From contig CAZDFD010000069.1 in the NCBI GenBank assembly GCA_964504655.1, forward strand, positions 1 to 24,326: DNA of 24,326 nt. Reading direction: 5' to 3'. Origin of the DNA: JANXAZ01 sp964504655 (GTDB lineage Bacteria; Pseudomonadota; Alphaproteobacteria; Geminicoccales; Geminicoccaceae). A program made the translations under genes and the position numbers. Numbering within the stretch: the first letter of the stretch is position 1; each line of letters starts with the position of its first letter. Below the pieces are notes generated by a model that did no database searches, had not been told where the DNA came from, and worked only from the letters and a program-made list of their open reading frames with translations. Below, one piece after another: positions 15,390-24,326 of this stretch.

Positions 15390-16185
15390 GCGCGGCGATC
15401 CGGCGCTCGGCAGCCGCCTCGCCTCGGGCGCCCTGCTTGCGACCGTGGCGGTCGCGGCGGTGCTGGCCGGCGGCTGGTGGTTCGTGGCCCTGCTCCTGGT
15501 CGGGCTCGCCGCCGCCGCCCGCGAGCGCGCGCGCCTCGCGCCCGAAGCCGGCCGGGCGGCCCGCGCCCTGCTCGCCGCGGCACCCGTGGCGGTCGGCGCC
15601 GTGGCCGTGCTCGCGATCGCGGGCGGCACGGACGGGCTGGCCCTGCCGGCGCTCCTGCTCGGCCCGCCGCTCGCCGGAGCGCTCGCAGCACTCCTGCCGG
15701 ACGGCTCGCCGCACCGGGTGGCGCTCGGCGTGCTCTATCTGGCGGCCCCCTGCGCGGTGCTGGTCTGGCTGCGATCGGACCCGCGCTTCGGCGCCGGCGT
15801 CGTGCTCTGGCTGCTGGCGGTCGTGGCGACCACCGACACCGCCGCCTACGCCGCCGGCCGGACGATCGGCGGCGCCCGCCTCGCCCCCGCGATCAGCCCG
15901 GGCAAGACCTGGGCCGGGCTCGCCGGCGGGGTCGGCGGCGCCGCCCTGGTCGGGGCCGCCGCGGGCGTCCCGCTCGGCTGGCCGGCCGGGCTCGCGGGCC
16001 TGCTCGGCGCCGGCCTCGCGCTGATCGCCCAGGCGGGCGATCTGTTCGAATCCTGGCTCAAGCGGCGGGCCGGGGTCAAGGACAGCGGCGCCCTCCTGCC
16101 CGGCCATGGCGGGATCCTCGACCGGGTGGACGGACTCCTGCCGGCGACGGTCGCGCTCGGCCTCCTGCTCGCCGCACTGCGATGA
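15370..16185 (+). CDS. cdsA: Phosphatidate cytidylyltransferase (CDP-diglyceride synthase)
   Basis: A 271-residue inner-membrane enzyme that makes CDP-diacylglycerol from phosphatidic acid and CTP, the branch point of phospholipid synthesis. It has about seven or eight hydrophobic segments. The family signature is complete near the C-terminus: SWLKRRAGVKDSG followed by LLPGHGGILDRVD, with the Lys-Asp and Asp-Arg-x-Asp residues in place. ISPGKTWAG is also typical. The ATG lies inside the uppS coding region (20-base overlap), and the stop overlaps the dxr start (ATGA), implying coupled translation across three genes. Confidence 0.95.
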   Translation: MAPAPAERGDPALGSRLASGALLATVAVAAVLAGGWWFVALLLVGLAAAARERARLAPEAGRAARALLAAAPVAVGAVAVLAIAGGTDGLALPALLLGPPLAGALAALLPDGSPHRVALGVLYLAAPCAVLVWLRSDPRFGAGVVLWLLAVVATTDTAAYAAGRTIGGARLAPAISPGKTWAGLAGGVGGAALVGAAAGVPLGWPAGLAGLLGAGLALIAQAGDLFESWLKRRAGVKDSGALLPGHGGILDRVDGLLPATVALGLLLAALR

Positions 16186-17384
16186 CGGGCGCGCCGGCGC
16201 CGCCCTCGCCCGAGCGGCCGCGGACGATCACCGTGCTGGGCGCCACCGGCTCGATCGGGCGGAGCACGCTCGCCCTCGTGGCCGAGCGGCCCGAGCTCTA
16301 CCGGGTCCTGGCGCTGACCGCGGCGCGCAACGCCCGGGCGCTCGCCGCCCTGGCGCGCGCGCACCGGGCGCGCCTCGCGGTGGTGGCCGAGCCCGAGGCC
16401 TACCCCGAGCTCGCCGAGGCGCTCGCCGGCAGCGGCATCGAGGCGGCGGCCGGCCCGGAGGCGCTCCTCCGCGCCGCCCTGGCCCCGGCCGAGTGGGTGA
16501 TGGCCGGCATCGTCGGGGTGGCCGGGCTGGCCCCGACCCTCGCGGCGCTCGGCCGCGGCGCGGTCGTGGCGATCGCCAACAAGGAGGCGCTGGTCTCGGC
16601 CGGGCCCCTGGTCCTGGCCACCGCGGCCGCCGCCGGGGCCGTGCTGCTGCCGGTCGATTCCGAGCACAACGCCATCTTCCAGGCGCTCGCCGGCAGCCCG
16701 ATCGCGGCGGTCGAGCGGCTGATCCTCACGGCCTCGGGCGGGCCGTTCCGGACCGCCTCGATCGCGGAGATGGAGGCCGCCACGCCGGCGCGGGCGGTGG
16801 CGCACCCGAACTGGTCGATGGGCGCCAAGATCAGCGTCGACAGCGCCACGATGATGAACAAGGGCCTCGAGATCATCGAGGCGCACCGGCTGTTCGGCCT
16901 GCCCGAGGCCGCGATCGAGGTGGTGATCCACCCGCAGTCGATCGTCCACAGCCTGGTCGCCTACCGGGACGGCTCGCTCCTGGCCCAGCTCGGCGCGCCC
17001 GACATGCGGATCCCGATCGCCCACACACTGGCTTGGCCGGGCCGGCTCGCGACCGCGGCGCCGCGGCTCGACCTCGCGACCGCCGGCCGGCTCGACTTCG
17101 CGCCGCCCGACCCCGGCCGGTTCCCGGCGCTCGAGCTGGCGCGGCGCGCCTTGCGGCAGGGTGGAGCGGCCCCTACTATCCTGAACGCCGCCAACGAGGT
17201 CGCGGTCGCGGCGTTCCTCTCGGGGCGCATCGGCTTCCTCGACATCGTGCGCACCGTCGAGAGCGTGCTCGAGAGCCTGCCGGACGCCCCGACCGGAACC
17301 CTCGAGGAGGTGCTGGCCTCTGATCGCGAGGCGCGGCGCCGGGCCCAGGCGGTGATCGCGGGCGTTCCGCCGCGCGGTCGGTGA
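16182..17384 (+). CDS. dxr: 1-deoxy-D-xylulose 5-phosphate reductoisomerase
   Basis: A 400-residue DXR, the committed step of the MEP isoprenoid pathway, producing 2-C-methyl-D-erythritol 4-phosphate with NADPH. The N-terminal LGATGSIGRSTL is the NADPH-binding loop, IANKEALVSAGPL follows, and VDSEHNAIFQAL gives metal ligands Asp159 and Glu161. HPNWSMGAKISVDSATMMNK leads into the third ligand, Glu230 (GLEIIEAH). ATG 16182 overlaps the cdsA stop. Its neighbour uppS uses the downstream product chain, so two steps of carrier-lipid supply share this operon. Confidence 0.98.
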   Translation: MTGAPAPPSPERPRTITVLGATGSIGRSTLALVAERPELYRVLALTAARNARALAALARAHRARLAVVAEPEAYPELAEALAGSGIEAAAGPEALLRAALAPAEWVMAGIVGVAGLAPTLAALGRGAVVAIANKEALVSAGPLVLATAAAAGAVLLPVDSEHNAIFQALAGSPIAAVERLILTASGGPFRTASIAEMEAATPARAVAHPNWSMGAKISVDSATMMNKGLEIIEAHRLFGLPEAAIEVVIHPQSIVHSLVAYRDGSLLAQLGAPDMRIPIAHTLAWPGRLATAAPRLDLATAGRLDFAPPDPGRFPALELARRALRQGGAAPTILNAANEVAVAAFLSGRIGFLDIVRTVESVLESLPDAPTGTLEEVLASDREARRRAQAVIAGVPPRGR

Positions 17385-17396
17385 GTTGGAGGCGTG

Positions 17397-18518
17397 ATGG
17401 ACCTCGTCGGGCTGGTCGGCCAGTACCTGATCCCCTTCCTGATCATCCTCTCGATCGTGGTGTTCGTGCACGAGTACGGCCACTACCGGGTGGCGCGGCG
17501 CTGCGGGGTCCGGGTCGAGGTGTTCTCGATCGGCTTCGGGCCCGAGCTCGTGGGCTTCACCGACCGCCACGGCACCCGCTGGAAGATCGCGGCGGTGCCG
17601 CTCGGCGGCTTCGTCAAGATGCTCGGCGACGCGGATGCCACGAGCACCACGGCCGACCTCGCGGCCGCCGGCGATCCCGAGAGCTTCCCGGCGCAGAGCG
17701 TCGGCCGGCGCGCCGCCGTGGTGGCGGCGGGCCCGCTCGCCAACTTCCTGTTCGCCGTGCTCCTCCTGGCCGCCCTGTTCGTGGTGAGCGGCCGGCCGTT
17801 CACGCCGGCCGAGATCGGCCAGGTCCAGCCCGACAGCCCGGCGGCGGCGGCCGGTCTCCTGCCGGGCGATCGGGTGACCGCGGTCGACGGCCGCGGCATC
17901 GAGAGCTTCGAGGAGCTGCAGGCGATCGTCCGCTCGAGCCCGGCCCAGCCGCTCGCCTTCACCGTGCTGCGCGGCGGCGCCCCGGTCGAGGTCACGGTGA
18001 CGCCCGGGCTCAGCGAGCTCAAGGACCGGTTCGGCGGCGTGCACCGCATCGGCCTGATCGGGGTCAGCCGGGCCGGGGTCGAGTTCCGCCGGGCGGGCCC
18101 GGTCGAGGCGATCGTCGAGGCCGTGGCCGAGACCGGCCGGATGATCGCCGGGACCTTGAAGGGCCTGTTCGAGATGATCATCGGCGCGCGCGGCACCCAG
18201 GAGCTCGGCGGCCCGCTCCGGATCGCGCAGATGTCGGGCGAGATCGCCAAGGACGGGGTGGTGCCGGCGATCTGGTTCACCGCGGTGCTGTCGATCAATC
18301 TCGGGCTCATCAACCTGTTCCCGATCCCGATGCTGGACGGCGGCCATCTGGCGCTCTACGCGGTCGAGGCGGCGCGCGGCCGGCCCTTGACCGAGCGCAG
18401 CCAGGAGATCGCCTTCCGGTTCGGGCTCGCCATGGTCTTGAGCCTGATGCTGTTCGCCACCTGGAACGACCTCGTGCACCTCAAGATCGTCGAGCTCATC
18501 GCCGGGCTGATCTCCTGA
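17397..18518 (+). CDS. rseP: Site-2 protease RseP, zinc intramembrane metalloprotease
   Basis: A 373-residue site-2 protease that cleaves membrane anti-sigma factors and signal peptide remnants in the inner membrane. The zinc motif HEYGH (25-29) lies in the first membrane segment, and the third ligand is in PMLDGGH (Asp314) near the C-terminus. One PDZ domain is visible at about residues 137-205 (PDSPAAAAGLLPGDRVTAVDG), whereas E. coli RseP has two; single-PDZ forms of this length are common in the wider family. I choose ATG 17397 over GTG 17394 because GGAGG (17388-17392) is better spaced. It lies 12 bases after dxr. Confidence 0.96.
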   Translation: MDLVGLVGQYLIPFLIILSIVVFVHEYGHYRVARRCGVRVEVFSIGFGPELVGFTDRHGTRWKIAAVPLGGFVKMLGDADATSTTADLAAAGDPESFPAQSVGRRAAVVAAGPLANFLFAVLLLAALFVVSGRPFTPAEIGQVQPDSPAAAAGLLPGDRVTAVDGRGIESFEELQAIVRSSPAQPLAFTVLRGGAPVEVTVTPGLSELKDRFGGVHRIGLIGVSRAGVEFRRAGPVEAIVEAVAETGRMIAGTLKGLFEMIIGARGTQELGGPLRIAQMSGEIAKDGVVPAIWFTAVLSINLGLINLFPIPMLDGGHLALYAVEAARGRPLTERSQEIAFRFGLAMVLSLMLFATWNDLVHLKIVELIAGLIS

Positions 18519-18569
18519 GGTCACCCGGCCTTCGGGTTCCCCGCTTGCCCCAACGAGAAGGACCCAAGG

Positions 18570-20855
18570 ATGCCCAAGAGCTGGCGACGTCCCCTCGGCG
18601 GCGTGGCGCTGGCGGCGATGGTCGTGGCGCTCGCGCCGCCACCCTCGCTGGCCCAGGAGGGCGGCCGGATCCGCGAGGTGGTGGTCTCCGGCAACCAGCG
18701 GGTCGAGCGCGCCACGATCGAGAGCTATCTGCAGCTCCGCCGCGGCGACCCGTTCAGCGCCGCCGGGCTCGATGCCTCGCTCAAGAACCTGTTCGCCACC
18801 GGCCTGTTCGAGGACGTCCGGGTGCGCCGCGACGGCGATCGGCTGGTCGTGGAGGTGGTCGAGAACCCGATCGTCAACCGGGTCGCCTTCGAGGGCAACC
18901 GGGCGATCCAGGACGCCGCCCTCGAGGCCGAGGTCGGCATCCGGCCGCGCCTCGTCTTCACCCGCGCCCGGGTCCAGGAGGCGGTGACCCGGATCCTCGA
19001 CCTCTACCGCCGCAGCGGCCGCTTCTCGGCCCGGGTCGAGCCCAAGATCATCCAGCTCGACCAGAACCGGGTCGACCTCGTGTTCGAGATCGACGAGGGC
19101 CCGGTCACCAAGGTCGGCGGAATCAGCTTCGTCGGCAACGAGGCGTTCTCGGATTCGACCCTGCGCGGCGTGATCCAGACGGTCGAGGCCGCCTGGTGGC
19201 GGCTGTTCACCAGCGACGACACCTACGACCCCGAGCGCCTGCAGTTCGACCAGGAGCTCCTGCGCCGATTCTACAACGCCCGCGGCTTCGCCGACTTCCA
19301 GGTGGTGTCGGCGGTGGCGGAGCTGACCCCGGACGGGCGCGAGTTCTACATCACCTTCACCCTCGACGAGGGGCCGGTCTACAGCTTCGGCCGGCTCGCC
19401 ATCGAGAGCCGCGTGCCCGACCTCGCCCCCGAGCAGCTCGGCGCCAGCCTGCAGGCGCGCGAGGGTGCGGTGTTCAACGCCGACCAGCTCGAGGCGACCG
19501 TGCAGCGGCTCACCGACCAGCTCGGCTCGCTCGGCTACGCCTTCACCCAGATCGACCTCGTGCAGCGCAAGAACCGCGAGCAGCTCACGGTCGACGTCAC
19601 CTTCGACGTGCGCGAGGGACCGCGCGTCTATGTCGAGCGGATCGACATCGCGGGCAATGTGCGGACCCTCGATTCGGTGATCCGGCGGGAGATCCGGCTG
19701 GCCGAGGGCGACGCCTTCAACGCGGCACTCCTGCGCCGCTCGCGCCAGCGGATCATCAATCTGGGATTCTTCGAGACGGTCGACGTCCGCAACGAGCCCG
19801 GCAGCGCCCCCGACCGCACGGTCGTCAAGGTGCGGGTCAGCGAGCGCTCCACGGGCGAGCTGTCGTTCGGCGCCGGCTACTCGACCTCGGACGGGCCGCT
19901 CGGCGACGTCCGCTTCCGCGAGCGCAACCTGTTGGGCCGCGGCCAGGACGTGACCGCCAACTTCACCATCTCCGGCCGGCGCCAGAACATCCAGCTGAGC
20001 TTCACCGAGCCCTGGCTCCTCGATCGCGAGCTCGCCGCCGGGTTCGACGTCTTCCGCACCAAGACCGACTACCAGAGCGAGAGCAACTTCGACGAGACGG
20101 TGACCGGCGGCACGCTGCGCGCCAACTACGTCTTGACGGAGAACCTTCGGCACGGCGTGCGCTACTCCCTCAAGCGCACGCAGATCCAGGACGTCGACGA
20201 CGACGCCTCGCCGTTCATCCGGGACGAGGAGGGCGCGCGGTGGACCTCGGCCGTGGGCCACAGCCTCACCTACGACCGCCGCGACCAGCGCTTCCTCCCC
20301 TCCGAGGGCTACCTCGTGCGGCTCGACCAGGAGCTCGCCGGGCTCGGCGGCGACAGCCGCTACCTGCGCCACGAGGGCTTCGCCGACTGGTACTACGCCT
20401 TCGCCCCCGACTGGGTCCTGAACCTCGCCGCCTCGGCCGGGCACATCGTCGGCTACGGCGGCGAGGACGTCACCCTGTCCGAGCGCTTCTTCAAGGGCGG
20501 CTCGAGCTTCCGCGGCTTCAGCTTCGCCGGCATCGGCCCGCGCGACAGCGACACCGACGACGCGCTCGGCGGCAACGTCTACTACATCGGCACGGCCGAA
20601 CTCCGCTTCCCCCTGGGCCTGCCCAAGGAACTGCGGATCTTCGGCCGCACCTTCCTCGACGTGGGCACGCTCACCGAGATCGACATCGACGACCCGCAGA
20701 TCGCCGACAGCGGCGATCTCCGGGCCTCGGTCGGCGTCGGCATGTCGTGGTTGTCGCCCCTGGGCCCGCTCGCGATCGACCTCGGCTTCGCGGTCCGCAA
20801 GGAGGACGAGGACGAGACCGAGACCTTCCGTCTCTCCTTCGGCACCCGGTTCTGA
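18570..20855 (+). CDS. bamA: Outer membrane protein assembly factor BamA
   Basis: A 761-residue Omp85 protein, the core of the machine that inserts beta-barrels into the outer membrane. A signal peptide (about residues 1-28, ending SLAQ) is followed by five POTRA domains to about residue 420; each shows the VxxNxRxxxxxI-like start, for example VVVSGNQRVERATI and IDIAGNVRTLDSVI. A 16-strand barrel follows. The L6 loop has FRGF with Arg648, equivalent to the conserved VRGF motif. The chain ends in Phe after RLSFGTR, the usual outer-membrane sorting signal. The ATG is preceded by GAGAAGGA. Its presence shows a true outer membrane even though lipid A genes are missing from the cluster. Confidence 0.97.
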   Translation: MPKSWRRPLGGVALAAMVVALAPPPSLAQEGGRIREVVVSGNQRVERATIESYLQLRRGDPFSAAGLDASLKNLFATGLFEDVRVRRDGDRLVVEVVENPIVNRVAFEGNRAIQDAALEAEVGIRPRLVFTRARVQEAVTRILDLYRRSGRFSARVEPKIIQLDQNRVDLVFEIDEGPVTKVGGISFVGNEAFSDSTLRGVIQTVEAAWWRLFTSDDTYDPERLQFDQELLRRFYNARGFADFQVVSAVAELTPDGREFYITFTLDEGPVYSFGRLAIESRVPDLAPEQLGASLQAREGAVFNADQLEATVQRLTDQLGSLGYAFTQIDLVQRKNREQLTVDVTFDVREGPRVYVERIDIAGNVRTLDSVIRREIRLAEGDAFNAALLRRSRQRIINLGFFETVDVRNEPGSAPDRTVVKVRVSERSTGELSFGAGYSTSDGPLGDVRFRERNLLGRGQDVTANFTISGRRQNIQLSFTEPWLLDRELAAGFDVFRTKTDYQSESNFDETVTGGTLRANYVLTENLRHGVRYSLKRTQIQDVDDDASPFIRDEEGARWTSAVGHSLTYDRRDQRFLPSEGYLVRLDQELAGLGGDSRYLRHEGFADWYYAFAPDWVLNLAASAGHIVGYGGEDVTLSERFFKGGSSFRGFSFAGIGPRDSDTDDALGGNVYYIGTAELRFPLGLPKELRIFGRTFLDVGTLTEIDIDDPQIADSGDLRASVGVGMSWLSPLGPLAIDLGFAVRKEDEDETETFRLSFGTRF

Positions 20856-20874
20856 GGCCGGGCCGGACGGCGGC

Positions 20875-21450
20875 ATGGCAGGGCGGCGGGACGGCGGACG
20901 CAGGCGCATCCTGGCCGCGCTCGCGCTCGGAGCGGTGGCCGCGGTGGCCGGTCGCGGTACCGCCGCCCAGCCGCTCCCGGCCACGGTGGCGGCGGTGGTC
21001 GACCATCAGCGGATCATGCGCGACTCGCGCGCGGCGCGCAGCATCCAGCAGCAGCTCGAGGTCCGCCGCAAGCTCTACCTCGACCAGCTGGCCAAGGAGG
21101 AGCAGCGGCTGAACGAGGTCGGCAAGGACCTGGCCCGCCAGCGCGGCGTGCTCGCCGCCGAGGCGTTCGCCGCCAAGCGCAAGGAGTACGAGGAGGCGGT
21201 CCAGGCGCTGCAGCGCGCCTCCAACGAGCGGCGGCGCCAGCTCGACGAGGCGCTCGGCGCCGCCAACAACCAGGTGCGCCAGGCGCTCAAGGAGATCGTC
21301 GACGAGCTCGCCGAGGCGCGCGGCTTCAACCTCGTGCTGCCGGCCTCGGCGCTGCTCCTGTACTCGCCCAGGATCGACATCACCGAGGAGGTGCTGGCAC
21401 GGCTCGACAAGAAGCTGCCGAGCGTCAAGGTGCCGGAGAGCGGCAACTGA
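20875..21450 (+). CDS. skp: Periplasmic chaperone Skp/OmpH family
   Basis: A 191-residue protein with a basic and hydrophobic N-terminal signal (RRRILAALALGAVAAVAG, cleavage near GTAAQ), then VAAVVDHQRIMRDSRAARSI, the typical OmpH start, and a long charged helical hairpin (about residues 60-145). Skp trimers hold unfolded outer-membrane proteins in the periplasm on their way to BamA, and the position directly after bamA fits. The C-terminal LVLPASALLLYSPRIDITEE is the usual closing strand of the family. The Shine-Dalgarno is weak. It is normally followed by lpxD; here fabZ comes next. Confidence 0.9.
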   Translation: MAGRRDGGRRRILAALALGAVAAVAGRGTAAQPLPATVAAVVDHQRIMRDSRAARSIQQQLEVRRKLYLDQLAKEEQRLNEVGKDLARQRGVLAAEAFAAKRKEYEEAVQALQRASNERRRQLDEALGAANNQVRQALKEIVDELAEARGFNLVLPASALLLYSPRIDITEEVLARLDKKLPSVKVPESGN

Positions 21451-21456
21451 GGGCCG

Positions 21457-21487
21457 CGACCGGCGAGCCACGGCGCCGCGCCGGTCG
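21457..21487 (+). other. Nine-base-pair inverted repeat between skp and fabZ
   Basis: CGACCGGCG (21457-21465) and CGCCGGTCG (21479-21487) are perfect complements around a 13-base loop, within the 56-base gap where lpxD would normally lie. No T-run follows, and a good GGGGAG ribosome binding site for fabZ comes directly after. It could be an RNA processing or stability element, a partial terminator, or a remnant left when the neighbouring gene was lost. Confidence 0.45.
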
Positions 21488-21506
21488 GACAGGGGAGAGC
21501 CTGCAC

Positions 21507-21998
21507 ATGACCACCGACGGCATCCCGGTCGGCACCCGCCTGCCGGACGTCGACTATGCCGGCATCATGCGGGCGATCCCGCACCGCTATCCGATGCTGC
21601 TGGTCGACCGGCTGACCGAGGTCGAGGCCTTCCGCCGCGCGGTCGGGATCAAGAACGTCACCTTGAACGAGCCGTTCTTCCCCGGCCACTTCCCGACCGA
21701 TCCGATCATGCCCGGGGTGCTGATCGTCGAGGCCCTGGCGCAGGCGGCGGCGGTGCTCGCGGTCGCGAGCCTCGGGCCCGGCGCGCACGGCACCATGGTC
21801 TATTTCACGACCGTCGAGGCGGCGCGCTTCCGCCGGCCGGTCCGGCCCGGCGACACGCTCGCCCTCGAGGTGGTCCTGCTCCGCCAGCGGCTGGGCATCT
21901 GGCGGTTCGACGGCCGCGCCCGGGTCGCGGGCGAGCTCGCCACCGAGTGCGGCTTCTCCGCCAAGGTGATGGCGGCGCGCGGCCCGGCGCCGGGCTGA
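21507..21998 (+). CDS. fabZ: (3R)-hydroxyacyl-ACP dehydratase FabZ
   Basis: A 163-residue hot-dog-fold dehydratase of type II fatty acid synthesis. MRAIPHRYPMLLVDRLTEVE is the family start; FFPGHFPTDPIMPGVLIVEA holds catalytic His61 and Glu75. VEAARFRRPVRPGDTL is the usual C-terminal motif. GGGGAGAG before the ATG at 21507 is a good ribosome binding site. In most Gram-negative genomes fabZ sits between lpxD and lpxA, because both pathways compete for hydroxymyristoyl-ACP. Here neither gene is beside it: skp is upstream and convergent gltA lies 15 bases downstream. Confidence 0.97.
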   Translation: MTTDGIPVGTRLPDVDYAGIMRAIPHRYPMLLVDRLTEVEAFRRAVGIKNVTLNEPFFPGHFPTDPIMPGVLIVEALAQAAAVLAVASLGPGAHGTMVYFTTVEAARFRRPVRPGDTLALEVVLLRQRLGIWRFDGRARVAGELATECGFSAKVMAARGPAPG

Positions 21999-22013
21999 GC
22001 CGGGTGCGGCGCC

Positions 22014-23321
<1,308 letters not shown>

Positions 23322-23378
23322 CGCCTCGTCCTCCTGGCTCGGCCGCTCTTCGCACCTGCAGCAAAGCACGGCTGGCGG

Positions 23379-23407
23379 ACAATAGCCACCGTCCGGGCCG
23401 GCTTCAA
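23379..23407 (-). promoter_or_regulatory. Predicted gltA promoter
   Basis: On the minus strand TTGAAG (23402-23407) and TATTGT (23379-23384) are separated by exactly 17 bases; each matches 4 of 6 consensus bases. Transcription would start near 23372, about 50 bases upstream of the gltA ATG. The TGA stop of gltX lies inside the -35 box, so gltA could be transcribed separately from gltX. Confidence 0.45.
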
Positions 23408-24326
23408 TTCGGCGCCGTCGGGACCGGGTTGCGACCCATCGCGGCATCCTCGAGCCGGCCGTCCACCTCGGCCCGGCCGAGCACCACCATGACCTCGAAC
23501 AGCCCCGGCGAGACGGTCGAGCCGGTGAGCGCCAGACGCAGCGCCTGGGCGAGGCTCGCGAACTTGAGACCGGCGCGCTCGGCATGCGCCCGGCAGGCCG
23601 CCTCGAGCGCGGCCTCGTCGAACGGCTCGGTGGCCGCCAGCACCGGCCGCACGCCCGCGAGCAGCGCCCGCGCCGGCGCGTCGAGCCGGGCGGCCGCCTC
23701 GGCGGCGAGCGGCAGCGGCCGGGCGCGCAGATAGAAGGCGGCGCCGTGCGCCAGCTCGACCAGCGTCCGGGCGCGCGCCTTGAGCCCGCCGAGACCGGCC
23801 GCGAGCCGGCCGGCGCCGACCGCGTCGATCGCCACGCCCTCGCGCGCGAGGAACGGCCGAAGCAGCTCGAGGAGCTCGCGATCGGACCGCTGGCGCAGGA
23901 AATGGGCGTTGACGCTCAACAGCTTGGCCATGTCGAAGCGGCTCGGCGAGCGGCCGACGCCGGAAAGCTCGAAGAGCGCGATCGCCTCGGCGTCGCTCAA
24001 CAGCTCCTTGTCACCGTGCGCCCAGCCGAGCCGCAGCAGGTAGCAGCGCATCGCCTCGGGCAGGAAGCCCATCTCGCGGTACTCGGTGACCGAGAGGGCG
24101 CCGTGCCGCTTGGAGAGCTTGGCACCATCCGGCCCGTGGATCAGCGGGATGTGCGCGAAGGCCGGGCAGGCCGCCCCGATCGCGTCGTAGAGCTGCTTCT
24201 GGCGGAAGGTGTTGGTCAGATGGTCGTGGCCGCGGATCACGTGCGTGATCGCCATGTCGATGTCGTCGACCACGACCGAGAGCATGTAGGTGGGCGTGCC
24301 GTCGGAGCGCAGCAGCACCATGTCGT
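23404..24326 (-). CDS. gltX: Glutamyl-tRNA synthetase, C-terminal part (partial)
   Basis: About 306 residues are present; the N-terminal part with the HIGH motif lies beyond the window edge, and the open frame continues through the last base. LLRSDGTPTYMLSVVVDD, VIRGHDHLTNTFRQ and the class I KMSKS-type loop KLSKRHG, followed by VTEYREMGFLPEAM, identify a discriminating or non-discriminating GluRS. The helical anticodon-binding domain follows to the stop at 23404. Many Alphaproteobacteria have two gltX genes; the copy beside gltA is the usual one in Rhodospirillales-like genomes. Which tRNAs it charges cannot be read from this part. Confidence 0.96.
   Translation of the reverse strand, partial: DMVLLRSDGTPTYMLSVVVDDIDMAITHVIRGHDHLTNTFRQKQLYDAIGAACPAFAHIPLIHGPDGAKLSKRHGALSVTEYREMGFLPEAMRCYLLRLGWAHGDKELLSDAEAIALFELSGVGRSPSRFDMAKLLSVNAHFLRQRSDRELLELLRPFLAREGVAIDAVGAGRLAAGLGGLKARARTLVELAHGAAFYLRARPLPLAAEAAARLDAPARALLAGVRPVLAATEPFDEAALEAACRAHAERAGLKFASLAQALRLALTGSTVSPGLFEVMVVLGRAEVDGRLEDAAMGRNPVPTAPN

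Noticed and set aside
18523..18537. ACCCG/CGGGT hairpin between rseP and bamA considered as a terminator.
   Set aside because: Only five base pairs, no T-run, and the next gene follows closely in the same conserved operon.
15846..20984. A 1,712-codon open frame on the minus strand opposite cdsA, dxr, rseP and bamA.
   Set aside because: Same compositional artefact; the plus strand carries four well-conserved genes with intact catalytic motifs.
21999..22013. Possible bidirectional terminator between the convergent fabZ and gltA genes.
   Set aside because: Only 15 bases separate the stops, and no stable stem with a T-run is visible in or around them.
23322..23585. Upstream in-frame extension of citrate synthase.
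   Set aside because: It overlaps the end of gltX and has no family similarity; ATG 23321 has an AGGAGG-type ribosome binding site.

Overview
The window is very GC-rich (roughly 70-75% by eye) with almost every codon ending in G or C. The block rpsB-tsf-pyrH-frr-uppS-cdsA-dxr-rseP-bamA-skp-fabZ, followed by convergent gltA and gltX, is the arrangement known from Alphaproteobacteria. A Rhodospirillales-like, Gram-negative bacterium is the best guess; the species cannot be named from the sequence alone.

Layout. Positions 1-11400 are mixed, mostly accessory genes: the 5' end of a SAM-domain nucleotidyl cyclase gene (minus strand), a DapA-family aldolase/lyase, an unknown exported cysteine-containing protein, DNA polymerase I with a small exported protein behind it, a TakP-type TRAP substrate-binding protein without its membrane partners, a YeeE/YedE sulfur-compound transporter, a Tat-exported intradiol-dioxygenase-like protein, a small DMT (YdcZ/DUF606) membrane protein (minus strand), and a cytochrome P450 translationally coupled to a DCC-family thioredoxin-like protein. 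Positions 11400-22000 are a tightly packed plus-strand housekeeping operon for translation (rpsB, tsf, frr), UMP phosphorylation (pyrH), isoprenoid and undecaprenyl precursors (dxr, uppS), phospholipid precursor (cdsA), envelope proteolysis (rseP), outer-membrane protein assembly (bamA, skp) and fatty-acid synthesis (fabZ). Many of its genes overlap by 1-20 bases. Positions 22014-24326 carry gltA and the 3' part of gltX on the minus strand.

Most notable points. (1) The lipid A genes that normally flank fabZ in this cluster (lpxD before it; lpxA, lpxI and lpxB after it) are all absent, so fabZ lies directly between skp and gltA. This raises the possibility of an altered or absent lipid A pathway. 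(2) The rpsB leader has a well-spaced promoter and two interleaved 8-bp pairings, suggesting a pseudoknot or switch. (3) A hairpin abutting the start codon of the YeeE/YedE gene sequesters its ribosome binding site. (4) DNA polymerase I carries Tyr instead of Phe at the O-helix position that controls dideoxynucleotide discrimination. (5) The P450 and DCC genes form a coupled pair of unknown function. No rRNA, tRNA, CRISPR array, insertion sequence or convincing rho-independent terminator was seen, and no gene-free stretch exceeds about 255 bases.
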